DNA of 27,972 bases from a virus (IMGVR_UViG_3300046542_000300:1-27972), one strand, 5' to 3'; shown: positions 12,525 to 20,222, numbered from the stretch's first letter. Notes: generated from the letters alone by a model not told the origin. A program made the numbers and translations.

Positions 12525-12596
12525 GCGGTCGATTGATATTCAGGTGTACTACCTTCTTTAGCACCTGGGTGGGTTTGATTCCCACCGATCGCACCA
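12525..12596 (+). pseudogene. tRNA-like element with shortened body (copy B)
   Basis: 72 nt. Acceptor GCGGTCG pairs with CGATCGC (one G-T), then discriminator A and CCA. T stem GTGGG/CCCAC has loop TTTGATT. Between them there is only about 37 nt, too short for normal D and anticodon arms; instead CAGGTG pairs with CACCTG, with an inner CTA/TAG stem and a seven-base loop CCTTCTT lacking U33. It is either a degenerate tRNA or a tRNA mimic with ends that CCA enzymes and RNase P could recognise. Confidence 0.45.
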
Positions 12597-12645
12597 TATG
12601 CTTTTCAGTCTACGAAGATGGGTTAACCCGGAGCGACTGGAGAGC

Positions 12646-12724
12646 GTATCAGTCTGAACGCTGGGTGTTCCCATATTGCTTTATACGCTTGTAGGTTCAT
12701 GCCGCTCAGCGTTCAGTCTGATAC
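12646..12724. repeat. 18-bp inverted repeat between tRNA array and holin
   Basis: GTATCAGTCTGAACGCTG at 12646-12663 is the reverse complement of 12707-12724 except for one central mismatch, and G-T pairs extend the stem inward to about 22 bp. The loop is about 35-43 nt. No ORF or T tract is associated. In RNA it forms a long duplex suitable for RNase III, which could separate tRNA precursors from lysis mRNA. Confidence 0.6.
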
Positions 12725-12775
12725 CTATCCCGGTATCTCCTTAGAGCTTTCTTAATCGAGTATTCGTTTTTACTC

Positions 12776-12801
12776 AGCCTCACTCTGTTGGGGCTTTTTT
12801 T
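12776..12801 (+). terminator. intrinsic terminator upstream of the holin (first)
   Basis: AGCCTCA pairs with TGGGGCT (one T-G) around CTCTGT and is followed by seven T (12795-12801). It would end array transcripts before the lysis gene in the absence of Q. Confidence 0.75.
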
Positions 12802-12856
12802 ATTTCAAAAAACATCACCAAGTCATAGCCGCTGGCATTGTTACGCTATGACCCTC

Positions 12857-12883
12857 AAGCCTTGCTTATCGCGGGGCTTTTTT
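12857..12883 (+). terminator. intrinsic terminator upstream of the holin (second)
   Basis: AAGCCTTGC pairs with GCGGGGCTT (9 bp, two T-G) around TTATC and runs into TTTTTT. It ends three bases before the holin ribosome site (GGA at 12886), so lysis gene expression depends on readthrough. Confidence 0.75.
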
Positions 12884-12897
12884 ATGGACGAAATCCC

Positions 12898-13206
12898 ATG
12901 CCATTCAAACCCCCAGAAGACGAAATTGCGGGGTATATCCTCGTTGCCATTTTTACAGGTCTCGGTGTGTTATCGAAGATAGCCCACAGCATTCTTTCTG
13001 GCATGCCGACGTCGTTCTGGGGCGCGGTATGCCAAATCATCATCTCAACCTTTGCGAGTGCGCTTGTGCTGATGCTCGCTGTGCGCTTTCAGTGGCACTA
13101 CACCGGAACGGCGGTTGCTTGCGGAATATCATCCTGGTCCGGCGTAACGGTAGTTAATTTGCTTGAAAAGAAACTGTTATCCCGCCTGAATGGCAAAAAG
13201 ATATAG
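12898..13206 (+). CDS. holin
   Basis: 102 aa from ATG 12898 (MPFKPPEDEIAGYILVAIFT), nine bases after a GGA ribosome site; the frame extends upstream but through the terminator. Three hydrophobic segments are seen: about 10-34, 39-65 and 70-92, the last ending GVTVVNLLEKKL, followed by a short basic tail. Size and topology fit a three-segment holin that opens the inner membrane at lysis. It lies downstream of Q, behind two terminators, as expected for a late gene. No endolysin or Rz-type spanin gene follows. It resembles phage holins with a GTAVACG third segment, but the exact family is uncertain. Confidence 0.7.
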   Translation: MPFKPPEDEIAGYILVAIFTGLGVLSKIAHSILSGMPTSFWGAVCQIIISTFASALVLMLAVRFQWHYTGTAVACGISSWSGVTVVNLLEKKLLSRLNGKKI

Positions 13207-13208
13207 AT

Positions 13209-13242
13209 AAAAAAATCCCGGCACTAATTCACTGTGCCGGGA
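13209..13242 (-). terminator. strong leftward terminator after the holin
   Basis: TCCCGGCAC pairs perfectly with GTGCCGGGA (9 bp) around a nine-base loop. On the minus strand it is followed by seven T (13215-13209). On the plus strand there is no T tract, so it mainly stops leftward transcription. Confidence 0.8.
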
Positions 13243-13473
13243 GCTTGAAAAGAACATCGTACTTACTGAAAAAGTACATGTTAAGTGTAGCTGACCAACT
13301 CACACCACTAAGCTGATTTTATTAAATGCTGTTAATTGCGTTGGCCACATCAAGAAAACAGCACAAACGCGCTGTTTCCGTGTAAGTCGGTATTCGTTAT
13401 TCCCGTGGCTAAAATTAAATAACCAGCATAAACCCCTGCAACGCTCGCCGAAGTACTGCCAGCTTGCTGGCAG
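13209..13473 (-). ncRNA. candidate structured minus-strand RNA
   Basis: No gene of more than a few codons is visible between holin and recombinase. Read leftward, the segment holds four hairpins in series: CTGCCA/TGGCAG (13473-13456), AAACAGC/GCTGTTT (13377-13356), GTACTT/AAGTAC (13277-13259), then the strong terminator. A weak promoter (TTGCAG, 16 bp, TTTAAT) lies just inside the right part. Together this looks like an sRNA gene or an antisense transcript end. No known RNA family was recognised. Confidence 0.35.
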
Positions 13474-13532
13474 TCGAGGAAGCGGAAATTAACCGTGCTC
13501 ATCCTGGGTGCGTTCACGCCGGAGTAAGGTTC

Positions 13533-14552
13533 ATGGCTTCAATAAAAGAAATCATCTCCGCCAGCGATGGCAAGCCACGTTTTGTTGTCCACTACAAACA
13601 TGAAATAACAGGCAGCAGTAAGCATCCTCAATTCAGAACCCTGGACGAGGCCGCCGCACTGTTCTGGGATGTTGAGGAGTCCGCTCTCAGTGTGAGCAGT
13701 GCTGAATCAGCAGAGGATCGTAAGTCATGGACCCTGCAAAAGCTTATCTGGTTTTATCTCGGCTATTTGCACAACAGGCTGAACGATGAGAAACCGATCT
13801 CCCTGAGTTACTACAACAAATCACGCGCTACCTTGCTGGTAATAGATGGGCGGATTCTTAGCCGTCCCGTACCGCAAATTAGTCGCCGTGAGCTGGAGCT
13901 GTCTGTGTCACCGGCTGCACTGAATGTACTGCGTTCTGCATTTATTCAGATTCGTCGGCACAACCTGATTACCACGATCCCTTTTCGTAAGCGGAAGAAG
14001 CCACGGTATAAGGCAAAAAATATCCCGTCCAGGTCAACGATTAAGAAGCTGTTAAAAGAAGCCCCGCTGCGTGAACGTATTGCCGCCTGGTTTGGTGCGG
14101 TTTGTGGTCTGCGTATCGGTGAGATTCTGGCTCTGACCTATCGTGATATCACAGAGAAAATAATCACGGTGAATAAACACATTGTTCCCAGATTAGTCAG
14201 CGTGCCAGGACTCAAAACCAGCCTTCAGCGCCAGGTTCCTATGCCCCGTGCACTTTTCTCACTGCTTAATCATGAGTTAATGGGGACTTCATCCCCGATA
14301 ATAGCTCAGCACCGCACTGGTCGCCCGATGGGGCTGGGATACAGCAATCAGGGTGAAATGCGCCGCGTGCTTGATGCCTATGGTATTTCTCGTTTCCACG
14401 ACCTGCGCCACTTTGCCGTATCCATTCTGATAGAGCGCGGTGTGAATACCACAACCATTTCAAACATGATTGGTCACAGTAAACCATCTGTCACCACCGA
14501 TGTTTATGGCCATCTGATCGGCGACCTGCCATCACTGGATTACGACCTCTGA
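13533..14552 (+). CDS. tyrosine recombinase (phage integrase family)
   Basis: 339 aa from ATG 13533 (MASIKEIISA), with GGAG and AAGG upstream; a longer frame from 13464 has no ribosome site. Residues 1-55 look like an arm-binding domain, 65-145 like a core-binding helical domain. The catalytic set is complete: Arg194 (CGLRIGEIL), Lys228, His289 and Arg292 (FHDLRH), His315 (IGHSK), and nucleophile Tyr325 (TTDVYGH). It should cleave and join DNA by a covalent 3'-phosphotyrosine. Its place between holin and terminase, far from the PrtN-like gene at the window edge, is unusual for the prophage integrase. It may be a second recombinase for dimer resolution, inversion or a captured element. Confidence 0.85.
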   Translation: MASIKEIISASDGKPRFVVHYKHEITGSSKHPQFRTLDEAAALFWDVEESALSVSSAESAEDRKSWTLQKLIWFYLGYLHNRLNDEKPISLSYYNKSRATLLVIDGRILSRPVPQISRRELELSVSPAALNVLRSAFIQIRRHNLITTIPFRKRKKPRYKAKNIPSRSTIKKLLKEAPLRERIAAWFGAVCGLRIGEILALTYRDITEKIITVNKHIVPRLVSVPGLKTSLQRQVPMPRALFSLLNHELMGTSSPIIAQHRTGRPMGLGYSNQGEMRRVLDAYGISRFHDLRHFAVSILIERGVNTTTISNMIGHSKPSVTTDVYGHLIGDLPSLDYDL

Positions 14553-14553
14553 G

Positions 14554-14562
14554 TTATCCACA
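14554..14562 (+). promoter_or_regulatory. perfect DnaA box
   Basis: TTATCCACA matches the DnaA consensus exactly and begins two bases after the recombinase stop. A single box is not an origin by itself. The following 240 bases before the terminase genes contain no ORF but a repeat cluster. Confidence 0.4.
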
Positions 14563-14658
14563 GAAAACGCCATAGTGGAATATATAGTTCTTTCCATTGG
14601 ATCGTTATTTCATGCGGGTTGATCGTCTTAATTTGTCGGTTTGGGGAAAACAGCGAAA

Positions 14659-14738
14659 TTCCGAGGTTTTTCAAAGTAGCTCTCGGACCTTGGTAGCCGT
14701 GGGCTAGACCCTCGGAACTTCCGAGCTTCAGTCCGAGG
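14659..14738. repeat. cluster of five CCGAG repeats before the terminase genes
   Basis: TCCGAG at 14660, 14720 and 14732 and its inverse CTCGGA at 14682 and 14711. Copies three and four form a perfect 15-nt palindrome CTCGGAACTTCCGAG (14711-14725). The cluster lies 70 bases upstream of the first small-terminase-like gene. This could be the packaging start (pac) recognised by TerS, or an operator for the truncated TerS paralogue. Confidence 0.55.
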
Positions 14739-14809
14739 AAAAAAGCGGAAAAATCGCCACTGCTTAATAAATGACCAATTGGCGCAATGATTATTTTTAA
14801 GAGGTCTGC

Positions 14810-15139
14810 ATGAGCAAAAAATCCCAGTTTAGAAAGGAATTTATCGGCACTGTTTTGAATGCTGCACTTGCACGCGGGAAGCCTTTATCCAACCGGTATA
14901 TAGCTCAGCGTTTTGATGTGGATGAATCGACAATACGCAACTGGCGAGAAACTTACCCTGAGTTCGATAGAGCCATAACGCACGCCAGGGAAATCCTTGC
15001 CGAAGAAGTCATTGCAGCCAAACACGCTATTTCGTCTGGATCGAGAACAACAACGACAACTAAGAAGGTAATACGACCGGATGGGACAACTACCATCACC
15101 ACCACTACGCGGACAGTCGTTCGCCCTCGCAGGAGGTAA
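14810..15139 (+). CDS. truncated small-terminase paralogue with HTH and Thr-rich tail (109 aa)
   Basis: It starts at ATG 14810 behind AAGAGG. Residues 5-70 (RYIAQRFDVDESTIRNWRET then YPEFDRAITHAREILAEE) match the N-terminal DNA-binding domain of the next gene nearly position by position. The rest is a low-complexity threonine and arginine tail (TTTTTKKVIRPDG, TITTTTRTVVRPRRR) that still echoes a strand pair in the longer paralogue. The large C-terminal oligomerisation part is missing. It is probably a DNA-binding partner or regulator of packaging derived by duplication. It is 20 bases from the next gene. Confidence 0.7.
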   Translation: MSKKSQFRKEFIGTVLNAALARGKPLSNRYIAQRFDVDESTIRNWRETYPEFDRAITHAREILAEEVIAAKHAISSGSRTTTTTKKVIRPDGTTTITTTTRTVVRPRRR

Positions 15140-15159
15140 GCAGATTAAGAGGAGGCCGC

Positions 15160-15774
15160 ATGTCTCCACGGCATAAATATAAAAAGTCATACACTGAAAC
15201 CGTCATTGATATGGCGCTTTCCCGTAACCGCATAAGCAACGTCATGGTTGCCAAACGACTGGAAATTGACGAGAAGACTATCCGCAACTGGCGTAAGGAG
15301 CACCCGGAGTTTGATAAGGCTTTTACTGAGGCCCATCACCAGGTGATGGAAAAAATCAACAATACTGCTCGTAAAAGCCTGGATGTCAGAAAAAAGCGCA
15401 CGGTAGTTAAAGAAACCGATGACGGTAAAATCATTACGGATGATGTACTACCCAATCATAACGACCTTGCTGCATTTGCAAAACTGGGGCTAAAGCAAAC
15501 CTTCAGTGACCCTGAGGCCGAAAAGCTGAAGGCTTACGGGCGTGACATTCTCAAGCGTTACTCTGCAGGTGAAATCACACCAGAGGATGCTGCGACAATG
15601 CTGGAGTTTGAAGGGCTGCCTGTGCCAGAGACACTCATGCTACGGGTTCGCCAGCTCATTGGCCCTGATGCCAAAGGTGCAGGTGGCTCCCGTTATCGCA
15701 ATATGACCGATGAAGAACTTGAATCAAACCTGAGGCACCTCAGAAAGCAGACTGATGAGCCGGAGGGCTGGTGA
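15160..15774 (+). CDS. terminase small subunit
   Basis: 204 aa from ATG 15160 behind AGGAGG. Residues 5-65 are an HTH domain (NVMVAKRLEIDEKTIRNWRK), 80-105 are a likely strand pair (KKRTVVKETDDGKIITDD), and the remainder is helical and would assemble the TerS ring. By family, it recognises the packaging site and feeds DNA to the large subunit. It overlaps the TerL start (TGATG), which supports the assignment. It is not like P22 gp3 in sequence, so the packaging module is from another lineage although TerL and portal are P22-type. Preceded by a truncated duplicate of itself. Confidence 0.8.
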   Translation: MSPRHKYKKSYTETVIDMALSRNRISNVMVAKRLEIDEKTIRNWRKEHPEFDKAFTEAHHQVMEKINNTARKSLDVRKKRTVVKETDDGKIITDDVLPNHNDLAAFAKLGLKQTFSDPEAEKLKAYGRDILKRYSAGEITPEDAATMLEFEGLPVPETLMLRVRQLIGPDAKGAGGSRYRNMTDEELESNLRHLRKQTDEPEGW

Positions 15775-17216
15775 TGACCCGTGAAGAAATGATCGCCGAA
15801 ATAGAACTGCGTAAAGAAGAAGAGCGCAGACGTAAGAACCGCCGCCTTGAGCGGTTTTTTTTCGCCTCACGATACCCATGGCAGCGTAACTTTATCTCCC
15901 TCACAGCAGAGTATCCGCAGGTCGGGCTGATTGCAGCTAACCGCGTGGGTAAAACTGAAACAGGCCTGGGAATTGATGCGATTCACGCAACGGGTGATTA
16001 TCCCGATGACTGGACAGGCTACCGCTTCGACTTCCCGCCATTGCTATGGCTGCTGGGTTACTCAGGCGAAAAATGCCGCGACCTGCTGCAAACACCGCTC
16101 ATTGGTAAAAAGCTGGGTAATGAATGGGAGGGGGGATTAATACCCGCTGAGCGCCTGTTGGGGCATGAATCCATGCAGGGAGTCGCCGCCGCGCTGCGTA
16201 CTCTGCGTATTAAGCATAAATCTGGCGGTATCAGCACTATCCAGTTCTGGTCCTACAGCCAGGGGCAGCACGCATTGATGGGGGATGAAGTCGACTGGTT
16301 CCATGTTGATGAAGAGCCCCGCGACCCGGCAATCTGGCCGCAGGTCTTAACCCGTACTGCCACTGGCAACAAAAACCGTGGTGGGCGTGGCATTCTTACA
16401 CTGACTCCGGAGAATGGTCGAACACAACTGGTTATCGACTTCAGCGACAATCCCGCTCCCGGGCAGGTACTTGTTAATGCTGGCTGGGATGATGCCCCTC
16501 ACTTGACGGAAGAAGTGAAAGCTAACCTGCTGGCGTCATATCCCGAACACCAAAAAGACATGCGAACGAAGGGCGTTCCTATGCTTGGCCATGGGCGCAT
16601 TTACGACATCAGTGAGGAGTATGTCACTTGTGAGCCGTTCGCCATTCCCGACCACTGGCGCGTTATCAACGGCATGGACTTCGGCTGGGATCACCCGCAG
16701 GCGCATTTGCAGTTCGTATGGGATACGGATAACGATATTTTCTATGTGACCAAAGCATGGAAAGCCCGACAAACATCACCGGCTGAAGCATGGGCAGTTG
16801 CTAAACCCTGGTCAGAAAACGTGCCTACCTCATGGCCTAGTGATGGCCTGCAGACCGAAAAAGGTAGTGGTAAGCAGCAAAAGAGCTACTACGAGGAAGC
16901 GGGCTTTCTCATGCTGTTCGAACCCGCACAGTGGGTTGATGGTTCCCGCTCTGTCGAGGCTGGATTGTTTGAGCTGCTCGACCTGATGCGCAAAGGCAAG
17001 CTCAAGGTATTCCGTGGTCTGCGTGATTTCTTCGAAGAGTTCAACTTTTACCACCGTGACGATAAAGGGCAGATTGTCAAAAAGCGTGACGATCTGCTCG
17101 ATGCGCTCCGCTATGCCTACATGATGCGCCGCTATGCCATCCCAATGGCTCACGTTAAATCACCACCGTCTGACGAGCCCAACAACTATCACGTACCCAA
17201 CACGATGGATTACTGA
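15774..17216 (+). CDS. terminase large subunit
   Basis: 480 aa. I chose ATG 15774 (TGATG overlap, GGAGG seven bases upstream) over GTG 15771. The ATPase N-terminal domain has a Walker A-like AANRVGKTE (residues 54-62) and an acidic Walker B-type region (GDEVDWFHVDEEP). The C-terminal RNase H-like nuclease carries acidic residues in GMDFGWDHPQ and KKRDDLLDALRYAY. It pumps DNA into the prohead and cuts concatemers. Length and order are those of P22 gp2-type terminases, which package by headful. It is coupled to the portal gene by TGATG. Confidence 0.9.
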   Translation: MTREEMIAEIELRKEEERRRKNRRLERFFFASRYPWQRNFISLTAEYPQVGLIAANRVGKTETGLGIDAIHATGDYPDDWTGYRFDFPPLLWLLGYSGEKCRDLLQTPLIGKKLGNEWEGGLIPAERLLGHESMQGVAAALRTLRIKHKSGGISTIQFWSYSQGQHALMGDEVDWFHVDEEPRDPAIWPQVLTRTATGNKNRGGRGILTLTPENGRTQLVIDFSDNPAPGQVLVNAGWDDAPHLTEEVKANLLASYPEHQKDMRTKGVPMLGHGRIYDISEEYVTCEPFAIPDHWRVINGMDFGWDHPQAHLQFVWDTDNDIFYVTKAWKARQTSPAEAWAVAKPWSENVPTSWPSDGLQTEKGSGKQQKSYYEEAGFLMLFEPAQWVDGSRSVEAGLFELLDLMRKGKLKVFRGLRDFFEEFNFYHRDDKGQIVKKRDDLLDALRYAYMMRRYAIPMAHVKSPPSDEPNNYHVPNTMDY

Positions 17217-19330
17217 TGAAAAACAAGAAAGAGTTTCACGAAATCGCGCTCAAGCGGTTCGATGCTGCCTACACTCCGCAAACCGGCATACGTGAATCAA
17301 TCCGCAGGGCCATTCGTTTTGCACGTAAAAGCGGCGCTCAGTGGGAGGGTGACACCGCATCTGGCTGGACCCCTTCAAAAACGATGAAGAAGCGGCCGAT
17401 GCTGGAGGTTAACAAAACCGCCAACTCCATCGAACGTATCACTGCAGAAGGGAAGAATGCCCGCATCAGCGTAAAGTTTCGGCCTGGTGATTCTGATGCG
17501 TCTGCTGAACTGGCTGAGAAACTTAACGGCAAGTTTCGCGCTGATTTCAACGGCTGTGAAGGGGAAGAGGCCAGCGACACAGCCTATGAAGATGCGGTAG
17601 CCGGTGGGTTTGGTTGTTTGCGCCTGACCACAGCACCCGATAACGAGGATGCCATACCCGATCAGCAGGGTGTAAAGCGCATTGTGATGGAGTATGTGCC
17701 GGAGGCTTACACTACTGTCTGGTTTGATGCCGCTGCCAAACGTTACGACAAATCAGACGGCACGCACGCTTTCGAGCAATTCACCATGTCTCATGAAGCC
17801 TATAAGCAGAAGTATAAGAAAGACCCCGCTTCTCTCGAATCACCCAGCGCTTTCAACTTCGACTGGTTTGCCTCAGACCTGGTGTATATCGCCCGTTACT
17901 ATGAGCGCCGCCAGGAGGAGGTCAACATTATCACTTACCTGAACCCGCTCACGGGTCACAGTGTTGTCTATGAAGAAGACGACATTGAAAAGGTGAAGGA
18001 TGAGCTGGCTGATTATGGCTACGAAAAGACGGGCGAAGAGCTGCAAAAGCGCTGGCGTGTTTACTGCACGGTCATTGACGGTGAAGGGATTTTAGAAGAG
18101 CCGGTTCTACTGCCTGGCACGATGATCCCCCTCGTTCCCTACTATGGAAAGCGCTTCTATAACGAAGGTAAAGAACAGGTTGAAGGATTCACGCAGAAGG
18201 CGATGGACCCGCAGCGGGCGCTGAACATTGGCTTTTCAATGCTGACCAAAGAGGCCATTGAAGCCCGACCGGCGAAGATGATCATCAATACAAAATTCAT
18301 TACCGGGCATGAGACTATCTGGGGTGACCCGTCAGATAAAGCCTATATGCCCATGCACGATGCAGCATTACCGCCAGGTGGCCCATTACCCAAAGATTCT
18401 CCTCCTGCATTTAGTCAGACACAGCCCACGGTCACCAGCCCCGCCGTACAGCAACTGATTGCCACTGCTGACAACCTGCTCACGCAGATGACCGGTAATG
18501 CCATCACAGAGCAGGGCGTACCCAATAACACCTCAGGCCGGGCGGTCAACACCATCGCAGGCCGAACCGATCAGCAGGATTACAACTTCATCGACAACCT
18601 GAAGAAGTCGACCCGGCATCTCGGACGCGTCTGGTTGTCCATGCTGCGCGATGTCAGCGGTTCTGATCGTGTTGTCCGGATAGTGAAGCCCAACGGCAAA
18701 GACGAGCTGGTCATACTGAATGCGCAAGTGAAGGATGAGGAAACCGGCGAGGTTATCGGCCTCAATGACCTCAGTCAGGGTAAGTATGACGTGGTCGTCG
18801 GTGTGGGTCCTGCATTTGCCAGCTCCCGCCAGCAAGCTATCGCTAATTTGACAGCCATCATGGCCGCCGTCCCGCTCCCGCCTGAAATACAGTCTCAGAT
18901 GGCGCTGTATATGGTCGATGAGATTGCCGGTGAAGGGCTGGACGACCTGAAGAACGCCGTCAACCGCCAGTTACTGCTGACCGGTGCAAAAGAGCCTGAA
19001 ACGCCAGCCGAAGCCAAACAAGTGCAGCAGTTCCAGCAACAGCAGGCCGCCGCCGCACAAAACAGCCCTGAAAATATTATTGCTCAGTCTTCAGCTATGA
19101 AAGCACAGGCCGACATGTTCCGGTCTGTAGCTCAGCTGATTGACACGGGGATCGGCGTCTTTGATACCGAAGCTGATATTCAGCTTAAAGGTACTGAAAT
19201 GCTGAAAAACCTCAGTGATATCGAGGTATCGCGTGCAGGTGCCATTACTGAAATTGCTAATTCGTTACATGAGCGACAGCAGTCACTCATTACTTCTCAA
19301 CTCCAATTCTTAGGTGACATCAATGGATAA
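17216..19330 (+). CDS. portal protein (P22 gp1-like)
   Basis: 704 aa, against about 725 in P22. The start MKNKKEFHEIALKRFDAAYT and the GRAVNTIAGRTDQQDYNFIDN region are characteristic of the P22 portal family. The C-terminal 120 residues are Gln/Ala-rich and helical (KQVQQFQQQQAAAAQNSPEN), matching the long barrel extension of P22-type portals. Twelve copies form the ring at the packaging vertex and later the DNA channel. ATG overlaps the TerL stop. Its own end overlaps the scaffold start by eight bases. Confidence 0.9.
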   Translation: MKNKKEFHEIALKRFDAAYTPQTGIRESIRRAIRFARKSGAQWEGDTASGWTPSKTMKKRPMLEVNKTANSIERITAEGKNARISVKFRPGDSDASAELAEKLNGKFRADFNGCEGEEASDTAYEDAVAGGFGCLRLTTAPDNEDAIPDQQGVKRIVMEYVPEAYTTVWFDAAAKRYDKSDGTHAFEQFTMSHEAYKQKYKKDPASLESPSAFNFDWFASDLVYIARYYERRQEEVNIITYLNPLTGHSVVYEEDDIEKVKDELADYGYEKTGEELQKRWRVYCTVIDGEGILEEPVLLPGTMIPLVPYYGKRFYNEGKEQVEGFTQKAMDPQRALNIGFSMLTKEAIEARPAKMIINTKFITGHETIWGDPSDKAYMPMHDAALPPGGPLPKDSPPAFSQTQPTVTSPAVQQLIATADNLLTQMTGNAITEQGVPNNTSGRAVNTIAGRTDQQDYNFIDNLKKSTRHLGRVWLSMLRDVSGSDRVVRIVKPNGKDELVILNAQVKDEETGEVIGLNDLSQGKYDVVVGVGPAFASSRQQAIANLTAIMAAVPLPPEIQSQMALYMVDEIAGEGLDDLKNAVNRQLLLTGAKEPETPAEAKQVQQFQQQQAAAAQNSPENIIAQSSAMKAQADMFRSVAQLIDTGIGVFDTEADIQLKGTEMLKNLSDIEVSRAGAITEIANSLHERQQSLITSQLQFLGDING

Positions 19331-20222
19331 TCCAGACATCAGCAGCACCACAGGTGACATCACCGTAACCGATCCGGTCATCACGATTACCCCGCCAGGC
19401 GATGACGTTGTATTGCCTCCTGGTGACGGTGACAACAGCGGCGCAATAACTATCCCTGGAACCGTCGACAATCCTGAAATCATTACCATGGTTGCCGATC
19501 TCGTCTTTGATGGCGCACCTCTGCCCGATTTCAATATCCCGGATGAAACACCGCGTGAAAAAGAATTGCGCGAACAGCTTGAAGCGCTGCGTCAACAGAC
19601 TGGCGCGGATGCAGGCCAGCACAAGGCGCTGGTTGTTGAACCTCAAAAGCCAAAGCGTGATGAGTTTTACAGTGATGAAGCATTTGAAGAGGCGTTTGAA
19701 CAATACATCACTGATCGTGAGCAGTTTAAACAGCAGCAAACCAGCCAGGTGCAGGCCAAAGCAGCCCATAAAGCACAATTTGAAGAGGCGGTTGGTCATT
19801 ATGTGCAACAGCGTGCAGATGCCGCGCTGAAGCTGAAGGATTTTGACCGCATTGAAAAGTATGTCGATGACAACCTGAATCCGGGCGTTTTGGCGGCCAT
19901 TCTGTTTGGCAATCAAAACGGCACATTTACCAACGCACCGGAAATGATCGCCGCCATTGGCCGTAATCCTGCACTGATGAAGCAGCTCAACGAAATCAAC
20001 AACCCCTTCCTTGCTGGCGCCATGCTCCTGGATATCAGCAAGAAATCTCAACGTGCACCTGATGCACCGGGTAAGCAGGTGAATGCCATTCCGGAGGTAT
20101 CCGGCGGCAGTCCTCAGTCTCTCGATGCCGAACTGGCTCAGGCAGAGGAGGAAGCAGAACGCACGGGGGACAGAACGAAAGTCATCGAGCTCCGCGCTAA
20201 AAAACGCGACCAGAAAAAATAA
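19323..20222 (+). CDS. scaffolding protein (P22 gp8-like)
   Basis: 299 aa from ATG 19323, with AGGTGA upstream; GTG 19314 is a less likely start. The first 70 residues are acidic and disordered, rich in Asp, Pro and Thr. A charged coiled-coil region follows (PREKELREQLEALRQQTG and SDEAFEEAFEQYITDREQF). The C-terminus is a short helical, basic motif (KVIELRAKKRDQKK) like the coat-binding helix-turn-helix of P22 scaffold. It directs coat assembly and exits the prohead before DNA entry. Length equals P22 gp8 (303). Followed by two terminators. Confidence 0.85.
   Translation: MDNPDISSTTGDITVTDPVITITPPGDDVVLPPGDGDNSGAITIPGTVDNPEIITMVADLVFDGAPLPDFNIPDETPREKELREQLEALRQQTGADAGQHKALVVEPQKPKRDEFYSDEAFEEAFEQYITDREQFKQQQTSQVQAKAAHKAQFEEAVGHYVQQRADAALKLKDFDRIEKYVDDNLNPGVLAAILFGNQNGTFTNAPEMIAAIGRNPALMKQLNEINNPFLAGAMLLDISKKSQRAPDAPGKQVNAIPEVSGGSPQSLDAELAQAEEEAERTGDRTKVIELRAKKRDQKK

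Larger units (their letters stand above)
12224..12596 (+). repeat. module copy B: leader, terminator, tRNA, tRNA remnant
   Basis: Second copy of the segment at 11606-11975, with point differences throughout and a few small indels. Its tRNA arms are better preserved than in copy A. The Ile, Thr and Gly tRNAs lie between the two copies, so the array looks like a tandem duplication with insertion between, or recombination between related tRNA modules. Confidence 0.7.

Noticed and set aside
12788-12982. Short plus-strand frame over the terminators before the holin
   Set aside because: It runs through a terminator stem and overlaps the holin in another frame; no ribosome site.
13464-13532. N-terminal extension of the tyrosine recombinase
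   Set aside because: Starts in the right arm of a hairpin without ribosome site; ATG 13533 has GGAG and AAGG upstream and a typical integrase N-terminus.
15034-15120. ACA/ACC-rich stretch as a DNA-level repeat
   Set aside because: It follows codon phase and simply encodes the Thr-rich tail of the short small-terminase paralogue.
19320-20051. 243-codon minus-strand frame
   Set aside because: Antisense to the scaffold gene and rich in Cys/Leu typical of shadow frames of Gln/Glu-rich coding sequence.
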